A DNA stretch of 5,825 bases, taken from the NCBI GenBank assembly GCA_949840605.1, contig CATKXN010000159.1, forward strand, positions 1-5,825. Reading direction: 5' to 3'. The position numbers were made by a program, and so were the translations under genes. Of the stretch, positions 1 to 5,034 are shown one piece after another; positions within the stretch are counted from its first letter, which is position 1; the number at the start of each line of letters is the position of its first letter. Source of the DNA: an uncultured Alistipes sp. GTDB taxonomy: Bacteria; Bacteroidota; Bacteroidia; Bacteroidales; Rikenellaceae. The notes under the pieces are model-generated. The model was not told the origin of the DNA, ran no database searches, and saw only the letters and a list, made by a program, of their open reading frames with translations.

Positions 1-64
1 CGGCATCGCCGCGGTAGGTGCGGTGGCCGGTGAAGGCTACGGATGTGAGCGGGTCGGCGATCAT
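1..64 (-). CDS. SLOG/DUF1273-like protein, N-terminal fragment (runs off the left edge)
   Basis: Reading the minus strand from the ATG at 64-62 gives 21 complete residues, MIADPLTSVAFTGHRTYRGD followed by A, before the window ends. The V-A-F-T-G-H-R core is the characteristic first strand and nucleotide-binding loop of the SLOG/DUF1273 (YpsA-like) Rossmann-type family, whose members bind nucleotides or related ligands. The molecular role of these stand-alone proteins is largely unknown. The ORF also stays open upstream of this ATG, but without an ATG or GTG, and the promoter at 70-100 lies in that upstream part, so this ATG is the best start. It diverges from the ytxH-like gene at 132. Only the start is visible, so domain completeness and function cannot be judged; the family call rests on one motif. 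Confidence 0.6.
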   Translation of the reverse strand, partial: MIADPLTSVAFTGHRTYRGDA

Positions 65-69
65 GCGTC

Positions 70-100
70 CAAAGGTACGGTTTTGGCCCGGACTTTGCAA
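70..100 (-). promoter_or_regulatory. Bacteroidetes-type promoter for the leftmost minus-strand gene
   Basis: On the minus strand, TACCTTTG (77-70) matches the Bacteroidetes -7 consensus TAnnTTTG exactly. A -33 TTG (100-98) lies 20 bases upstream, which is the ideal spacing. The last base of the -7 box is only 5 bases from the A of the ATG at 64, so transcription should begin at or next to the start codon. On the plus strand TTTG (94-97) overlaps the same palindromic TTGCAA. It could act as the -33 of the divergent gene at 132, but no good plus-strand -7 box follows it, so that part is speculative. Confidence 0.7.
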
Positions 101-131
101 GTTTCCCTGCTGAATTAAAACTTTATGCCAT

Positions 132-344
132 ATGAAACATTCAGCAAACTGTCTCGCTTCTTTTCTGGGCGGCGCGCTCGTCGGAGCCGTCGTCGCCATG
201 CTCGTAACCCCCAAATCGGGTCCCGAATTCCGTGAGGACATCCGCGACCTGGCCAACAAAGGTACCCGTAAGCTGAAAAATGAAATTGACAAAATTCATT
301 GCGAGTGCAACGGTCTTGACTGCGATTGCGACAAGGACGAATAA
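132..344 (+). CDS. YtxH-domain small membrane protein with Cys-rich acidic tail
   Basis: A 70-residue protein. Residues about 8-26 form a glycine/alanine-rich membrane segment (FLGGALVGAVVAMLVTPKSG). This leads into the T-P-K-S-G-x-E-x-R turn and a charged amphipathic helix (about 30-55), the layout of YtxH-family proteins (PF12732, Gram-positive general-stress proteins, also common in Bacteroidota). It should be a single-pass inner-membrane protein with the helix in the cytoplasm; no biochemical activity is established for the family. Unlike the typical member, the C-terminus carries C57, C59, C64 and C66 as CxC-x4-CxC between Asp/Glu residues, which might bind metal or form disulfides. The holin-like gene follows after 13 bases on the same strand, so the two are probably co-transcribed. 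The ATG at 132 is the first in frame and is followed directly by the membrane helix. Confidence 0.85.
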   Translation: MKHSANCLASFLGGALVGAVVAMLVTPKSGPEFREDIRDLANKGTRKLKNEIDKIHCECNGLDCDCDKDE

Positions 345-357
345 ACGGGACCGACCC

Positions 358-687
358 ATGAAAGACAGCCAGGCTCCAACCGGAAACATCGTCGCATCGC
401 TGATTTTCTTCGGTGTGACGGCCGCCATCGCGATCATCCTCTTCATCGACGCGTTTGTCATGTGGCTCGCGTCGCTGACGGGGTCCGTCGCCGTTGCCGC
501 GCTCATCACCGGAGGATTTTTCGCCGTGCTCGCCGCCGTGGTCTATCTGCTGGCCGTGCGATCGGCGCTGAAATACATCCGGGACCGAATCGAAACCGTC
601 TACGAAGTCGCCTCGAAGGTCAAGGATGGGTATAACTGGCTATCCGACAAGTTCTCGTTCCTGTCGTTCCTCAGAAGATCCAGGTAG
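358..687 (+). CDS. Phage holin family (PF07332-like) two-helix membrane protein
   Basis: A 109-residue protein with two hydrophobic helices at about 11-38 and 44-67, joined by a short S-L-T-G-S turn, then a basic amphipathic helix (about 69-90) and a basic end, F-L-R-R-S-R. Size and topology match the chromosomal 'phage holin family' proteins (Phage_holin_3_6, PF07332). In Bacteroidota these often sit beside YtxH genes and are not part of prophages; no phage gene is visible here. They are inner-membrane proteins of unknown function, and a lytic role is not supported. The frame is open back to 280, overlapping ytxH, but the ATG at 358 is preferred because it lies 13 bases after the ytxH stop and is followed by a normal N-terminus. 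A strong terminator begins 7 bases after the stop, ending the two-gene unit. Confidence 0.8.
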   Translation: MKDSQAPTGNIVASLIFFGVTAAIAIILFIDAFVMWLASLTGSVAVAALITGGFFAVLAAVVYLLAVRSALKYIRDRIETVYEVASKVKDGYNWLSDKFSFLSFLRRSR

Positions 688-694
688 CGTATGA

Positions 695-730
695 AAAAAC
701 GCCGGTGCAATGAAATGCACCGGCGTTTTT
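695..730. terminator. Bidirectional rho-independent terminator between convergent genes
   Basis: A perfect 15-bp inverted repeat (695-709 with 716-730) with a 6-base loop. The GC-rich core (CGCCGGTGCA) is flanked by AAAAA on the left and TTTTT on the right, so each strand has a U-tract after the stem. It lies between the stop of the holin-like gene (687) and the stop of the convergent lipoprotein gene (745), and should end both transcripts. Confidence 0.92.
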
Positions 731-744
731 CATGGATGGCACGC

Positions 745-1479
745 CTATCTCAGCAGGTCCACTTCGACATATACTTTCGTATAGCTCTCGCGGATGCGCA
801 GATAAAGGGAAAATTCATGGGCGAACCAGTCTTCGAGCCGGAAGTACAGCTTCCCGCCGCGCTGCTCGCAGCCGATGGCATAGCCGTCGTCGAGGAACTT
901 GTATTCCACGTCTCCCGCCGGCAGCGGCAGCGACACCTCCTGCTCGAGATGATCGTAGTTGGAACGGTCGATCCTCAGCACCGTGCTTCCGTATTCGGGC
1001 AGCTTGTAGGACTCGGGCCGGGCCGCAACGTATCTGACCGCCGCACCGACGGTCTTGTTCTCCGCCGTAAGGGGCGACACCACGTAAATCTTCAGGTAGT
1101 TCACATCCATGTCACCGATAGGCATGGCCTGTTTTCCGGACGTGAACGACATCAGCGCCCTCGGACGCACGGCCACGTAGCCGTGACCCGCCTCGACGGC
1201 GGCCACCGACGTCCCCGTCTCCAGCGACTTGGGTGCAACGGCGCCCAGTCCGCCGACCTTGCCGAGTGCAAAAAGCACGCAGTTCCCGCCCGTCGCGAAA
1301 TTCTGGGCCTTGTCGATATAGATGCCCGAATCGTCGAGCAGGGTCTTGCCGTTGCCCTCATCCATCATATTGAGGGAGACAGCCCCTTCGGGATCGCCGG
1401 GAATCTGATCGTCGTCGGAGCAGGAAGGAGCTCCCCCGACAATCGCCGCCAGGAACAGCGGCCATAAAATCTTTTTCAT
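745..1479 (-). CDS. Predicted surface-exposed lipoprotein of unknown function (possibly DUF5036-like)
   Basis: A 244-residue protein. A basic N-terminus (MKK), a hydrophobic stretch (5-15) and the lipobox A-P-S-C give a signal peptidase II site with lipidated C20. The residues after C20 are S-D-D-D, matching the Bacteroides lipoprotein export signal (Ser plus an acidic run), so export to the outside of the outer membrane is likely. The mature part starts with S-L-N-M-M-D-E-G-N-G-K-T-L-L-D-D (35-50). From memory this resembles the Bacteroidales family DUF5036, but I could not search it. The rest is beta-rich with alternating hydrophobic residues and ends in a strand, Y-T-K-V-Y-V-E-V-D-L. Cysteines C67 and C204 could pair. 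No catalytic motif or SusD-like feature is visible. It is monocistronic, between its own promoter (1523-1556) and the shared terminator; function unknown. Confidence 0.85.
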   Translation of the reverse strand: MKKILWPLFLAAIVGGAPSCSDDDQIPGDPEGAVSLNMMDEGNGKTLLDDSGIYIDKAQNFATGGNCVLFALGKVGGLGAVAPKSLETGTSVAAVEAGHGYVAVRPRALMSFTSGKQAMPIGDMDVNYLKIYVVSPLTAENKTVGAAVRYVAARPESYKLPEYGSTVLRIDRSNYDHLEQEVSLPLPAGDVEYKFLDDGYAIGCEQRGGKLYFRLEDWFAHEFSLYLRIRESYTKVYVEVDLLR

Positions 1480-1522
1480 AGTTTTCTAATCAGTCATATC
1501 ATGTAGCCGGGGTAAAGATACA

Positions 1523-1556
1523 CAAAAATACCCATCACACCCGGACACGAGTCAAA
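1523..1556 (-). promoter_or_regulatory. Bacteroidetes-type promoter for the surface lipoprotein gene
   Basis: On the minus strand TATTTTTG (1530-1523) fits TAnnTTTG exactly. A TTTG within a T-run (1556-1553) lies 22 bases upstream as the -33 element, slightly longer than the usual 19-21. Transcription would start near 1516, giving a leader of roughly 35-40 bases before the ATG at 1479. The leader has no Shine-Dalgarno motif but has A-rich sequence close to the start, as is usual in this phylum. Confidence 0.6.
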
Positions 1557-1605
1557 AAAAGTGCACGCCGCAGGGCCGTTCCGAACCCGCCCCGGAGCGA
1601 TGCGA

Positions 1606-1655
1606 CGAACGGGGCGGATGGATCGTACTGACGTACATTCCATTCGCCCCGTTCG
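1606..1655. other. Long imperfect inverted repeat / hairpin downstream of rubrerythrin
   Basis: Arms 1606-1622 and 1639-1655 are complementary over 17 bp with one mismatch, which is a G-U pair in one RNA strand. The 16-base loop itself contains two GTAC tetramers that can pair. It lies 35-85 bases after the rubrerythrin stop on the minus strand. No T-run follows on either strand, so it is not a standard rho-independent terminator. It could protect the 3' end of the rubrerythrin mRNA, pause polymerase, or be a palindromic repeat element. An 8-base segment at 1587-1594 can also pair with part of the inner arm (1610-1617), giving a mutually exclusive fold. Confidence 0.7.
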
Positions 1656-1663
1656 AGAGAGAT

Positions 1664-1676
1664 GCGGAAATTCCGC
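1664..1676. repeat. Short inverted repeat GCGGAA-A-TTCCGC next to the rubrerythrin stop
   Basis: A perfect 6-bp inverted repeat around a single A, 14 bases after the end of the rubrerythrin gene. It is close in sequence to the inverted repeat at 2306-2318 in that gene's promoter, so the gene is bracketed by two similar sites. The geometry suits a protein-binding site better than an RNA hairpin, since a 1-base loop cannot close. A role is not shown by the sequence alone. Confidence 0.4.
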
Positions 1677-1690
1677 TTATAAATCGGAAA

Positions 1691-2242
1691 CTACTTGAAG
1701 TAGCGCTTGTAGAGGCCCTCGAAGCCCTTGCCGTGACGGGCTTCGTCCTTGGCCATCTCGTGCACCGTGTCGTGTACGGCGTCGAGATTCTGCTCCTTGG
1801 CCAGACGGGCCAGGCGCATCTTGTCCTCGCAGGCGCCGCACTCGGCGTTCATGCGCTTCTCGAGGTTGGTCTTGGTGTCCCAGACGACCTCGCCGATCAG
1901 CTCGGCGAACTTCGAAGCGTGCTCGGCCTCCTCCCAGGCGTAACGCTTGTAAGCCTCGGCGATCTCGGGATAGCCCTCGCGGTCGGCCTGACGGCTCATC
2001 GCCAGATACATGCCCACCTCGGTGCACTCGCCCATGAAGTGGTTCTGGAGGCCCTCCCACAGTTCGGGGCTGGCACCCTTGCCGTCGCCGATCTTGTGGA
2101 CCGTCACGAAATCGAGGTCGCCCGCGGCTTCCTCCAGTTCAACGAATTTTTCCTTGCCTACCTTGCACATCGGGCACTGATCGGGTGCCTCGGGACCTTC
2201 GTGGATGTAACCGCAGACGGTACAACGCCATTTCTTTGCCAT
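1691..2242 (-). CDS. Reverse rubrerythrin (N-terminal rubredoxin plus ferritin-like diiron domain)
   Basis: A 183-residue protein. Residues 1-36 form a rubredoxin-type Fe(Cys)4 site (C7-x2-C10-G and C23-P-M-C26); from about 58 to the end is a four-helix ferritin-like domain. Candidate diiron ligands are E72/E75, E105-x2-H108 (in W-E-E-A-E-H), E134 or E139, and E167-x2-H170 (in D-E-A-R-H). The rubredoxin-first order defines 'reverse' rubrerythrins, cytoplasmic peroxidases that reduce hydrogen peroxide with electrons from NAD(P)H via a redox partner and protect anaerobes from oxygen. Length is normal and both domains are complete. The odd point is three further cysteines in the ferritin domain: C73, and C135/C138 as a CxxC beside a likely ligand. 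It has its own promoter (2289-2296) and no same-strand gene close enough to form a tight operon. The ATG at 2242 directly precedes the rubredoxin motif. Confidence 0.93.
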   Translation of the reverse strand: MAKKWRCTVCGYIHEGPEAPDQCPMCKVGKEKFVELEEAAGDLDFVTVHKIGDGKGASPELWEGLQNHFMGECTEVGMYLAMSRQADREGYPEIAEAYKRYAWEEAEHASKFAELIGEVVWDTKTNLEKRMNAECGACEDKMRLARLAKEQNLDAVHDTVHEMAKDEARHGKGFEGLYKRYFK

Positions 2243-2288
2243 AATACTTTGAATGTTTAGTGTGTGTTATTATATTCTGTTCGTATTG

Positions 2289-2296
2289 CAAAGATA
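2289..2296 (-). promoter_or_regulatory. Promoter -7 element for rubrerythrin
   Basis: On the minus strand TATCTTTG is an exact match to TAnnTTTG. Transcription would begin near 2282, giving an AT-rich leader of about 40 bases without a Shine-Dalgarno motif. The expected -33 position (about 2316-2320) has no TTG and is instead occupied by one arm of a perfect inverted repeat (2306-2318). A weak -33 next to a symmetric site suggests the promoter may need, or be controlled by, a regulator. Confidence 0.6.
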
Positions 2297-2305
2297 GCAA
2301 ATCCG

Positions 2306-2318
2306 TGCGGAATCCGCA
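2306..2318. promoter_or_regulatory. Candidate operator TGCGGA-A-TCCGCA upstream of rubrerythrin
   Basis: A perfect 6-bp inverted repeat around a central A, lying 10-22 bases upstream of the -7 box and so covering the -33 to spacer region on the minus strand. That position suits a repressor or a peroxide- or redox-sensing activator of the rubrerythrin gene. It does not resemble the PerR box as I know it. The regulator is unknown and function is inferred from position and symmetry only. Confidence 0.4.
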
Positions 2319-2406
2319 TAGATTTCCGATTGTCTTTTCTGATGGTGCGATAAGCGGGGCTTATAGCCGCGGCACAAGAGCGCAGATGGGAAGCGCATGG
2401 AACATC

Positions 2407-3333
2407 CTACGCCCGTTTGTCGATCACCTCCTCGATCTGCGACACGTCGGTCGAATCCTTCACCAGCACGCGCTTGCGGCTGTCGAGCAGGTACAACGCC
2501 GGTATGGCATGGAGGTCGTAGAGGCTCTTCTCGCGGATGACGCACCCTTTGTCGTAGGCGTTGATCCACGACGTCGGAATCCGGTCGCGGTAGTCGCGCC
2601 ACTCCGTGAGGTCCTCGTCGGGATAGATCGCCAGCACCGCGAGCTGCCCCCGCTCGACCATCATCGAAAGCATCGGCGACGAAGAGATCGCTTCGCGAAT
2701 GTCACGGCACATCGGGCAGCCGGGGTTGTTGATGAACAGCAGGACGTATTCGGCCTTCAGTCCGTAGAGGGTTCCCGAAGCTCCCGAGGCGAGCGTATAG
2801 CGGAAATCGTTGGCCGGGTGTCCCAGGCGGTTCTGCATGGCCATCTCCAGGTCGTACTGCGGAGCGATGCGTTCGTATTCGTCGTACCACGGGCTCCGCA
2901 GCTGCGCCTCCAGCACGGGGATATAGAACTCGTCGTTGCGCAGCGGCGAATTGGGATCGTGCAACACACGTTCGGCGAGCATCGCGAAGTAGTCGAGCAT
3001 CCTGCGCGAAGAGGAGGCGCGGCGCATCAGCGAATCGATCGGGGAACCGTCGGTCGGACGGTCGGAAATCAGCATGACGTAACGGGCATAGGCCTCGATC
3101 ATCTGCAGCGTGTCGGCACGTACGGCGAAAAGCGTGTCGGCGAAGTCGAAATGGTCCCAGTAATGCACGCGCAGGTAGTCGCGCTGCTCGTCGGGCGAGA
3201 GGCCCGACGGGGCGATGGCCGGCAGGAAGACCCGCGGACGGGAGTCCGCCGTGCTCTGGGCGGGAGCGCTGCGGCGGCGGCCGCACGAGGCCGCGCACAG
3301 GACGGCCAGCAGAAGGATCAGAATGCGTCGCAT
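2407..3333 (-). CDS. Thioredoxin-fold lipoprotein with CPMC motif (DUF5106-like)
   Basis: A 308-residue protein. The signal peptide MRR plus a leucine-rich core ends in the lipobox C-A-A-S-C, lipidated at C17. The next residues, G-R-R-R-S, are basic rather than acidic, so a periplasm-facing anchor is more likely than surface display. Residues about 30-180 are helical, with the W-D-H-F-D-F-A-D-T segment (59-67) and R-N-D-E-F-Y-I-P-V (132-140) typical of the Bacteroidales DUF5106/thioredoxin-like proteins. Residues about 190-308 form a thioredoxin-like fold: strand V-L-L-F-I-N-N-P-G, redox motif C206-P-M-C209, and the cis-proline loop at I277-P278 (H-A-I-P-A-L-Y-L-L-D). It may act as a periplasmic disulfide reductase or oxidoreductase; the substrate is unknown. 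It diverges from gadC and lies upstream of rubrerythrin on the same strand with a 164-base gap and no clear terminator, so read-through is possible. Confidence 0.85.
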   Translation of the reverse strand: MRRILILLLAVLCAASCGRRRSAPAQSTADSRPRVFLPAIAPSGLSPDEQRDYLRVHYWDHFDFADTLFAVRADTLQMIEAYARYVMLISDRPTDGSPIDSLMRRASSSRRMLDYFAMLAERVLHDPNSPLRNDEFYIPVLEAQLRSPWYDEYERIAPQYDLEMAMQNRLGHPANDFRYTLASGASGTLYGLKAEYVLLFINNPGCPMCRDIREAISSSPMLSMMVERGQLAVLAIYPDEDLTEWRDYRDRIPTSWINAYDKGCVIREKSLYDLHAIPALYLLDSRKRVLVKDSTDVSQIEEVIDKRA

Positions 3334-3356
3334 AGGCTGAAATACTATTTTCTATG

Positions 3357-3364
3357 CAAATATA
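3357..3364 (-). promoter_or_regulatory. Promoter -7 element for the CPMC lipoprotein gene
   Basis: On the minus strand TATATTTG matches TAnnTTTG exactly, 23 bases upstream of the ATG at 3333, so the leader would be short (about 15-20 bases). The only nearby TTG (3381-3379) is 14 bases away, shorter than the usual 19-21, so the -33 is weak. Confidence 0.55.
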
Positions 3365-3389
3365 CGCATTTCGGACGACAATCGTGCAT

Positions 3390-3407
3390 CCGAAGGTCCC
3401 GAAGGCC
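3390..3407. repeat. Tandem 9-bp direct repeat upstream of gadC
   Basis: CCGAAGGTC (3390-3398) is followed directly by CCGAAGGCC (3399-3407), eight of nine bases identical. It lies 68-85 bases before the gadC ATG and 26-50 bases upstream of the -7 box of the divergent lipoprotein gene. Nine-base spacing is close to one DNA turn, so a regulator could bind both on nearly the same face. No regulator is recognised. Confidence 0.35.
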
Positions 3408-3421
3408 TGTGCCCGACGGTT

Positions 3422-3438
3422 TTGCACGGTAGTTGCAA
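3422..3438. promoter_or_regulatory. Inverted repeat TTGCA-N7-TGCAA upstream of gadC
   Basis: A perfect 5-bp inverted repeat spanning 17 bases (3422-3426 with 3434-3438), ending 36 bases before the gadC ATG. No convincing TAnnTTTG box is visible on the plus strand between 3334 and 3474, so this symmetric site is the most promoter-proximal signal seen. It could be an operator or part of a promoter used by an alternative sigma factor; this is inference. Confidence 0.3.
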
Positions 3439-3474
3439 CAACCTCATCCGTCAAAAAAACCAAATTTATTCACT

Positions 3475-5025
3475 ATGGATGTAAAAAAAACTACCACAAG
3501 CACAGGGTTCAAATTGAGTGTCATGACACTTGCAATCATGAACGTGACGGCCGTGGTGAGTCTGCGCGGACTGCCTGCCGAGGCGGTCTACGGGCTTTCG
3601 TCGGCGTTCTACTACCTGTTTGCCGCAATCGTGTTCCTCATCCCGACGGCCATGGTCGCCGCGGAGCTGGCTGCGATGTTCTCCGACAAGCAGGGCGGCG
3701 TCTTCCGCTGGGTCGGCGAAGCCTACGGAGCCCGCACGGGATTCCTGGCCATCTGGCTCCAATGGATCGAGTCGACGATATGGTACCCCACGGTGCTGAC
3801 ATTCGGAGCCGTGTCGATCGCATTCATCGGCATGAACGACGTGCACGACGCCACGCTGGCCTCGAACAAGATCTTCACGCTCTGCATGGTGCTGGCCATC
3901 TACTGGATCGCCACGTTCATCGCCCTGAAGGGCCTCGGATGGGTCGGCAAGATCAGCAAATGGGGCGGTATGATCGGTACGATCATTCCCGCGGGCCTGC
4001 TGATCGTACTGGGCATCATCTACCTCTCGACCGGCGGACACAACCACATGGATATGTCGCAGGGTTTCTTCCCGGACCTGTCGAAATTCAGCAACCTCGT
4101 GCTGGCGAGCAGCATCTTCCTCTTCTATGCCGGTATGGAGATGATGGGTATCCACGTGATGGACGTGAAGAACCCTTCGCGTAACTACCCCAAGGCCATC
4201 ATCATCGGTTCGTTAGTGACGGTGCTGATCTTCATCCTGGGCACTTTCTCGCTGGGCCTCATCATCCCCGCCAAGGACATCAGCCTTACGCAGTCGCTGC
4301 TGGTCGGTTTCGACAACTATTTCAAATACCTTCACATCTCGTGGGCCGGACCGATCATCGCCATCGCCCTGATGTTCGGCGTGCTGGCCGGCGTGCTGAC
4401 CTGGGTGGCCGGCCCCTCGAAGGGTATCTTCGCCGTGGGCAAGGCCGGCTACCTGCCTCCGTTCTTCCAGAAGACCAACCGCAACGGCGTACAGCGAAAC
4501 ATCCTGCTGATCCAGGGCTGCGTCGTGACGCTGCTGGCGCTGCTGTTCGTCGTGATGCCTTCGGTTCAGTCGTTCTACCAGATCCTCTCGCAGTTGACCG
4601 TACTGCTCTACCTGATCATGTACATGCTGATGTTCTCGGCCGCCATTGTCCTGCGCTACAAGATGAAGAACACGCCGCGTCCGTTCCGCCTGGGCAAGAA
4701 GAACGGGCTGATGTGGTTCCTCGGATGCCTCGGCTTCTGCGGCGCCCTGCTGGCCTTCGTCCTGAGCTTCGTGCCGCCCAGCCAGATCGCAACGGGCAGC
4801 AACACCGTATGGTTCTCGGTGCTCATCATCGGATGCGTGGTCGTCGTAGGCGCCCCGTTCGTGATCTACGCCCTGCGCAAGCCGTCGTGGAGAGACCCGC
4901 AGGCCGCCGCCGAGTTCGCACCCTTCCACTGGGAGCTGCCTCCCGTCGTGCCCCCGACGGTTCACACCAAGCCCAACCCCTCGCCGTCGGCAAAACCGTC
5001 GCAAACCGAACTGCATAACAAATAA
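3475..5025 (+). CDS. gadC: Glutamate:GABA antiporter family permease (APC superfamily)
   Basis: A 516-residue protein with about 12 hydrophobic segments (near 14-33, 41-64, 88-118, 132-151, 163-185, 206-228, 241-264, 288-315, 343-363, 372-393, 412-434, 444-466). GadC-like signatures are A-A-E-L-A then G-G-V-F-R-W-V-G-E-A (63-84), F-F-P-D-L-S-K-F (198-205), Y-P-K-A (238-241) and V-A-G-P-S-K-G (311-317). E. coli GadC has matching segments, including G-P-S-R-G. The family exchanges external glutamate (or glutamine) for internal GABA (or glutamate) across the inner membrane and supports acid resistance with glutamate decarboxylase or glutaminase. The proline-rich tail (about 485-516, three His) does not resemble the pH-sensing C-plug of E. 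coli GadC. The ATG at 3475 was chosen over an upstream TTG because it follows an A/T-rich leader and starts the conserved N-terminus. glsA follows after 9 bases. Confidence 0.9.
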   Translation: MDVKKTTTSTGFKLSVMTLAIMNVTAVVSLRGLPAEAVYGLSSAFYYLFAAIVFLIPTAMVAAELAAMFSDKQGGVFRWVGEAYGARTGFLAIWLQWIESTIWYPTVLTFGAVSIAFIGMNDVHDATLASNKIFTLCMVLAIYWIATFIALKGLGWVGKISKWGGMIGTIIPAGLLIVLGIIYLSTGGHNHMDMSQGFFPDLSKFSNLVLASSIFLFYAGMEMMGIHVMDVKNPSRNYPKAIIIGSLVTVLIFILGTFSLGLIIPAKDISLTQSLLVGFDNYFKYLHISWAGPIIAIALMFGVLAGVLTWVAGPSKGIFAVGKAGYLPPFFQKTNRNGVQRNILLIQGCVVTLLALLFVVMPSVQSFYQILSQLTVLLYLIMYMLMFSAAIVLRYKMKNTPRPFRLGKKNGLMWFLGCLGFCGALLAFVLSFVPPSQIATGSNTVWFSVLIIGCVVVVGAPFVIYALRKPSWRDPQAAAEFAPFHWELPPVVPPTVHTKPNPSPSAKPSQTELHNK

Positions 5026-5034
5026 TCACAGACA

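Noticed and set aside
280..357. Upstream ATG extending the holin-like protein by 26 residues
   Set aside because: It overlaps most of the ytxH C-terminal coding region in another frame, and the ATG at 358 has normal operon spacing.
358..687. Prophage holin, implying a phage module
   Set aside because: No endolysin, integrase or structural gene is nearby; PF07332-type proteins are commonly chromosomal and neighbour YtxH genes.
691..1467. A 258-codon plus-strand ORF opposite the surface lipoprotein
   Set aside because: Its first codons are inside the terminator hairpin and its product is Arg/His-rich without a domain; the minus-strand frame has a lipobox, export signal and promoter.
2350..2364. 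Hairpin ATAAGC-GGG-GCTTAT as terminator of the CPMC lipoprotein gene
   Set aside because: The stem is only 6 bp and no T-run follows on the minus strand, so a terminator cannot be claimed.
2260..3432. A 390-codon plus-strand ORF opposite the CPMC lipoprotein
   Set aside because: It is Arg/His/Val-rich without domains, covers the lipoprotein gene antisense and extends through two promoter regions. This is typical of antisense frames in GC-rich genes, while the minus-strand frame has a signal peptide, CPMC and a cis-Pro loop.
3433..3474. Upstream TTG start adding 14 residues to GadC
   Set aside because: The extension (Q-Q-P-H-P-S-K-K-P-N) lies in the regulatory inverted repeat and A-rich leader; the ATG at 3475 gives a normal GadC N-terminus.
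95..3535. TTGCAA hexamer at 95-100, 2286-2291, 3433-3438 and 3530-3535 as a shared operator
   Set aside because: A palindromic hexamer is too short; two copies simply overlap Bacteroidetes promoter elements that contain TTTG, and one is inside gadC.
4213..5016. A 267-codon minus-strand ORF opposite gadC
   Set aside because: Low-complexity Gln/Arg/His/Asp-rich translation with no motif; it is the shadow of the well-supported antiporter frame.
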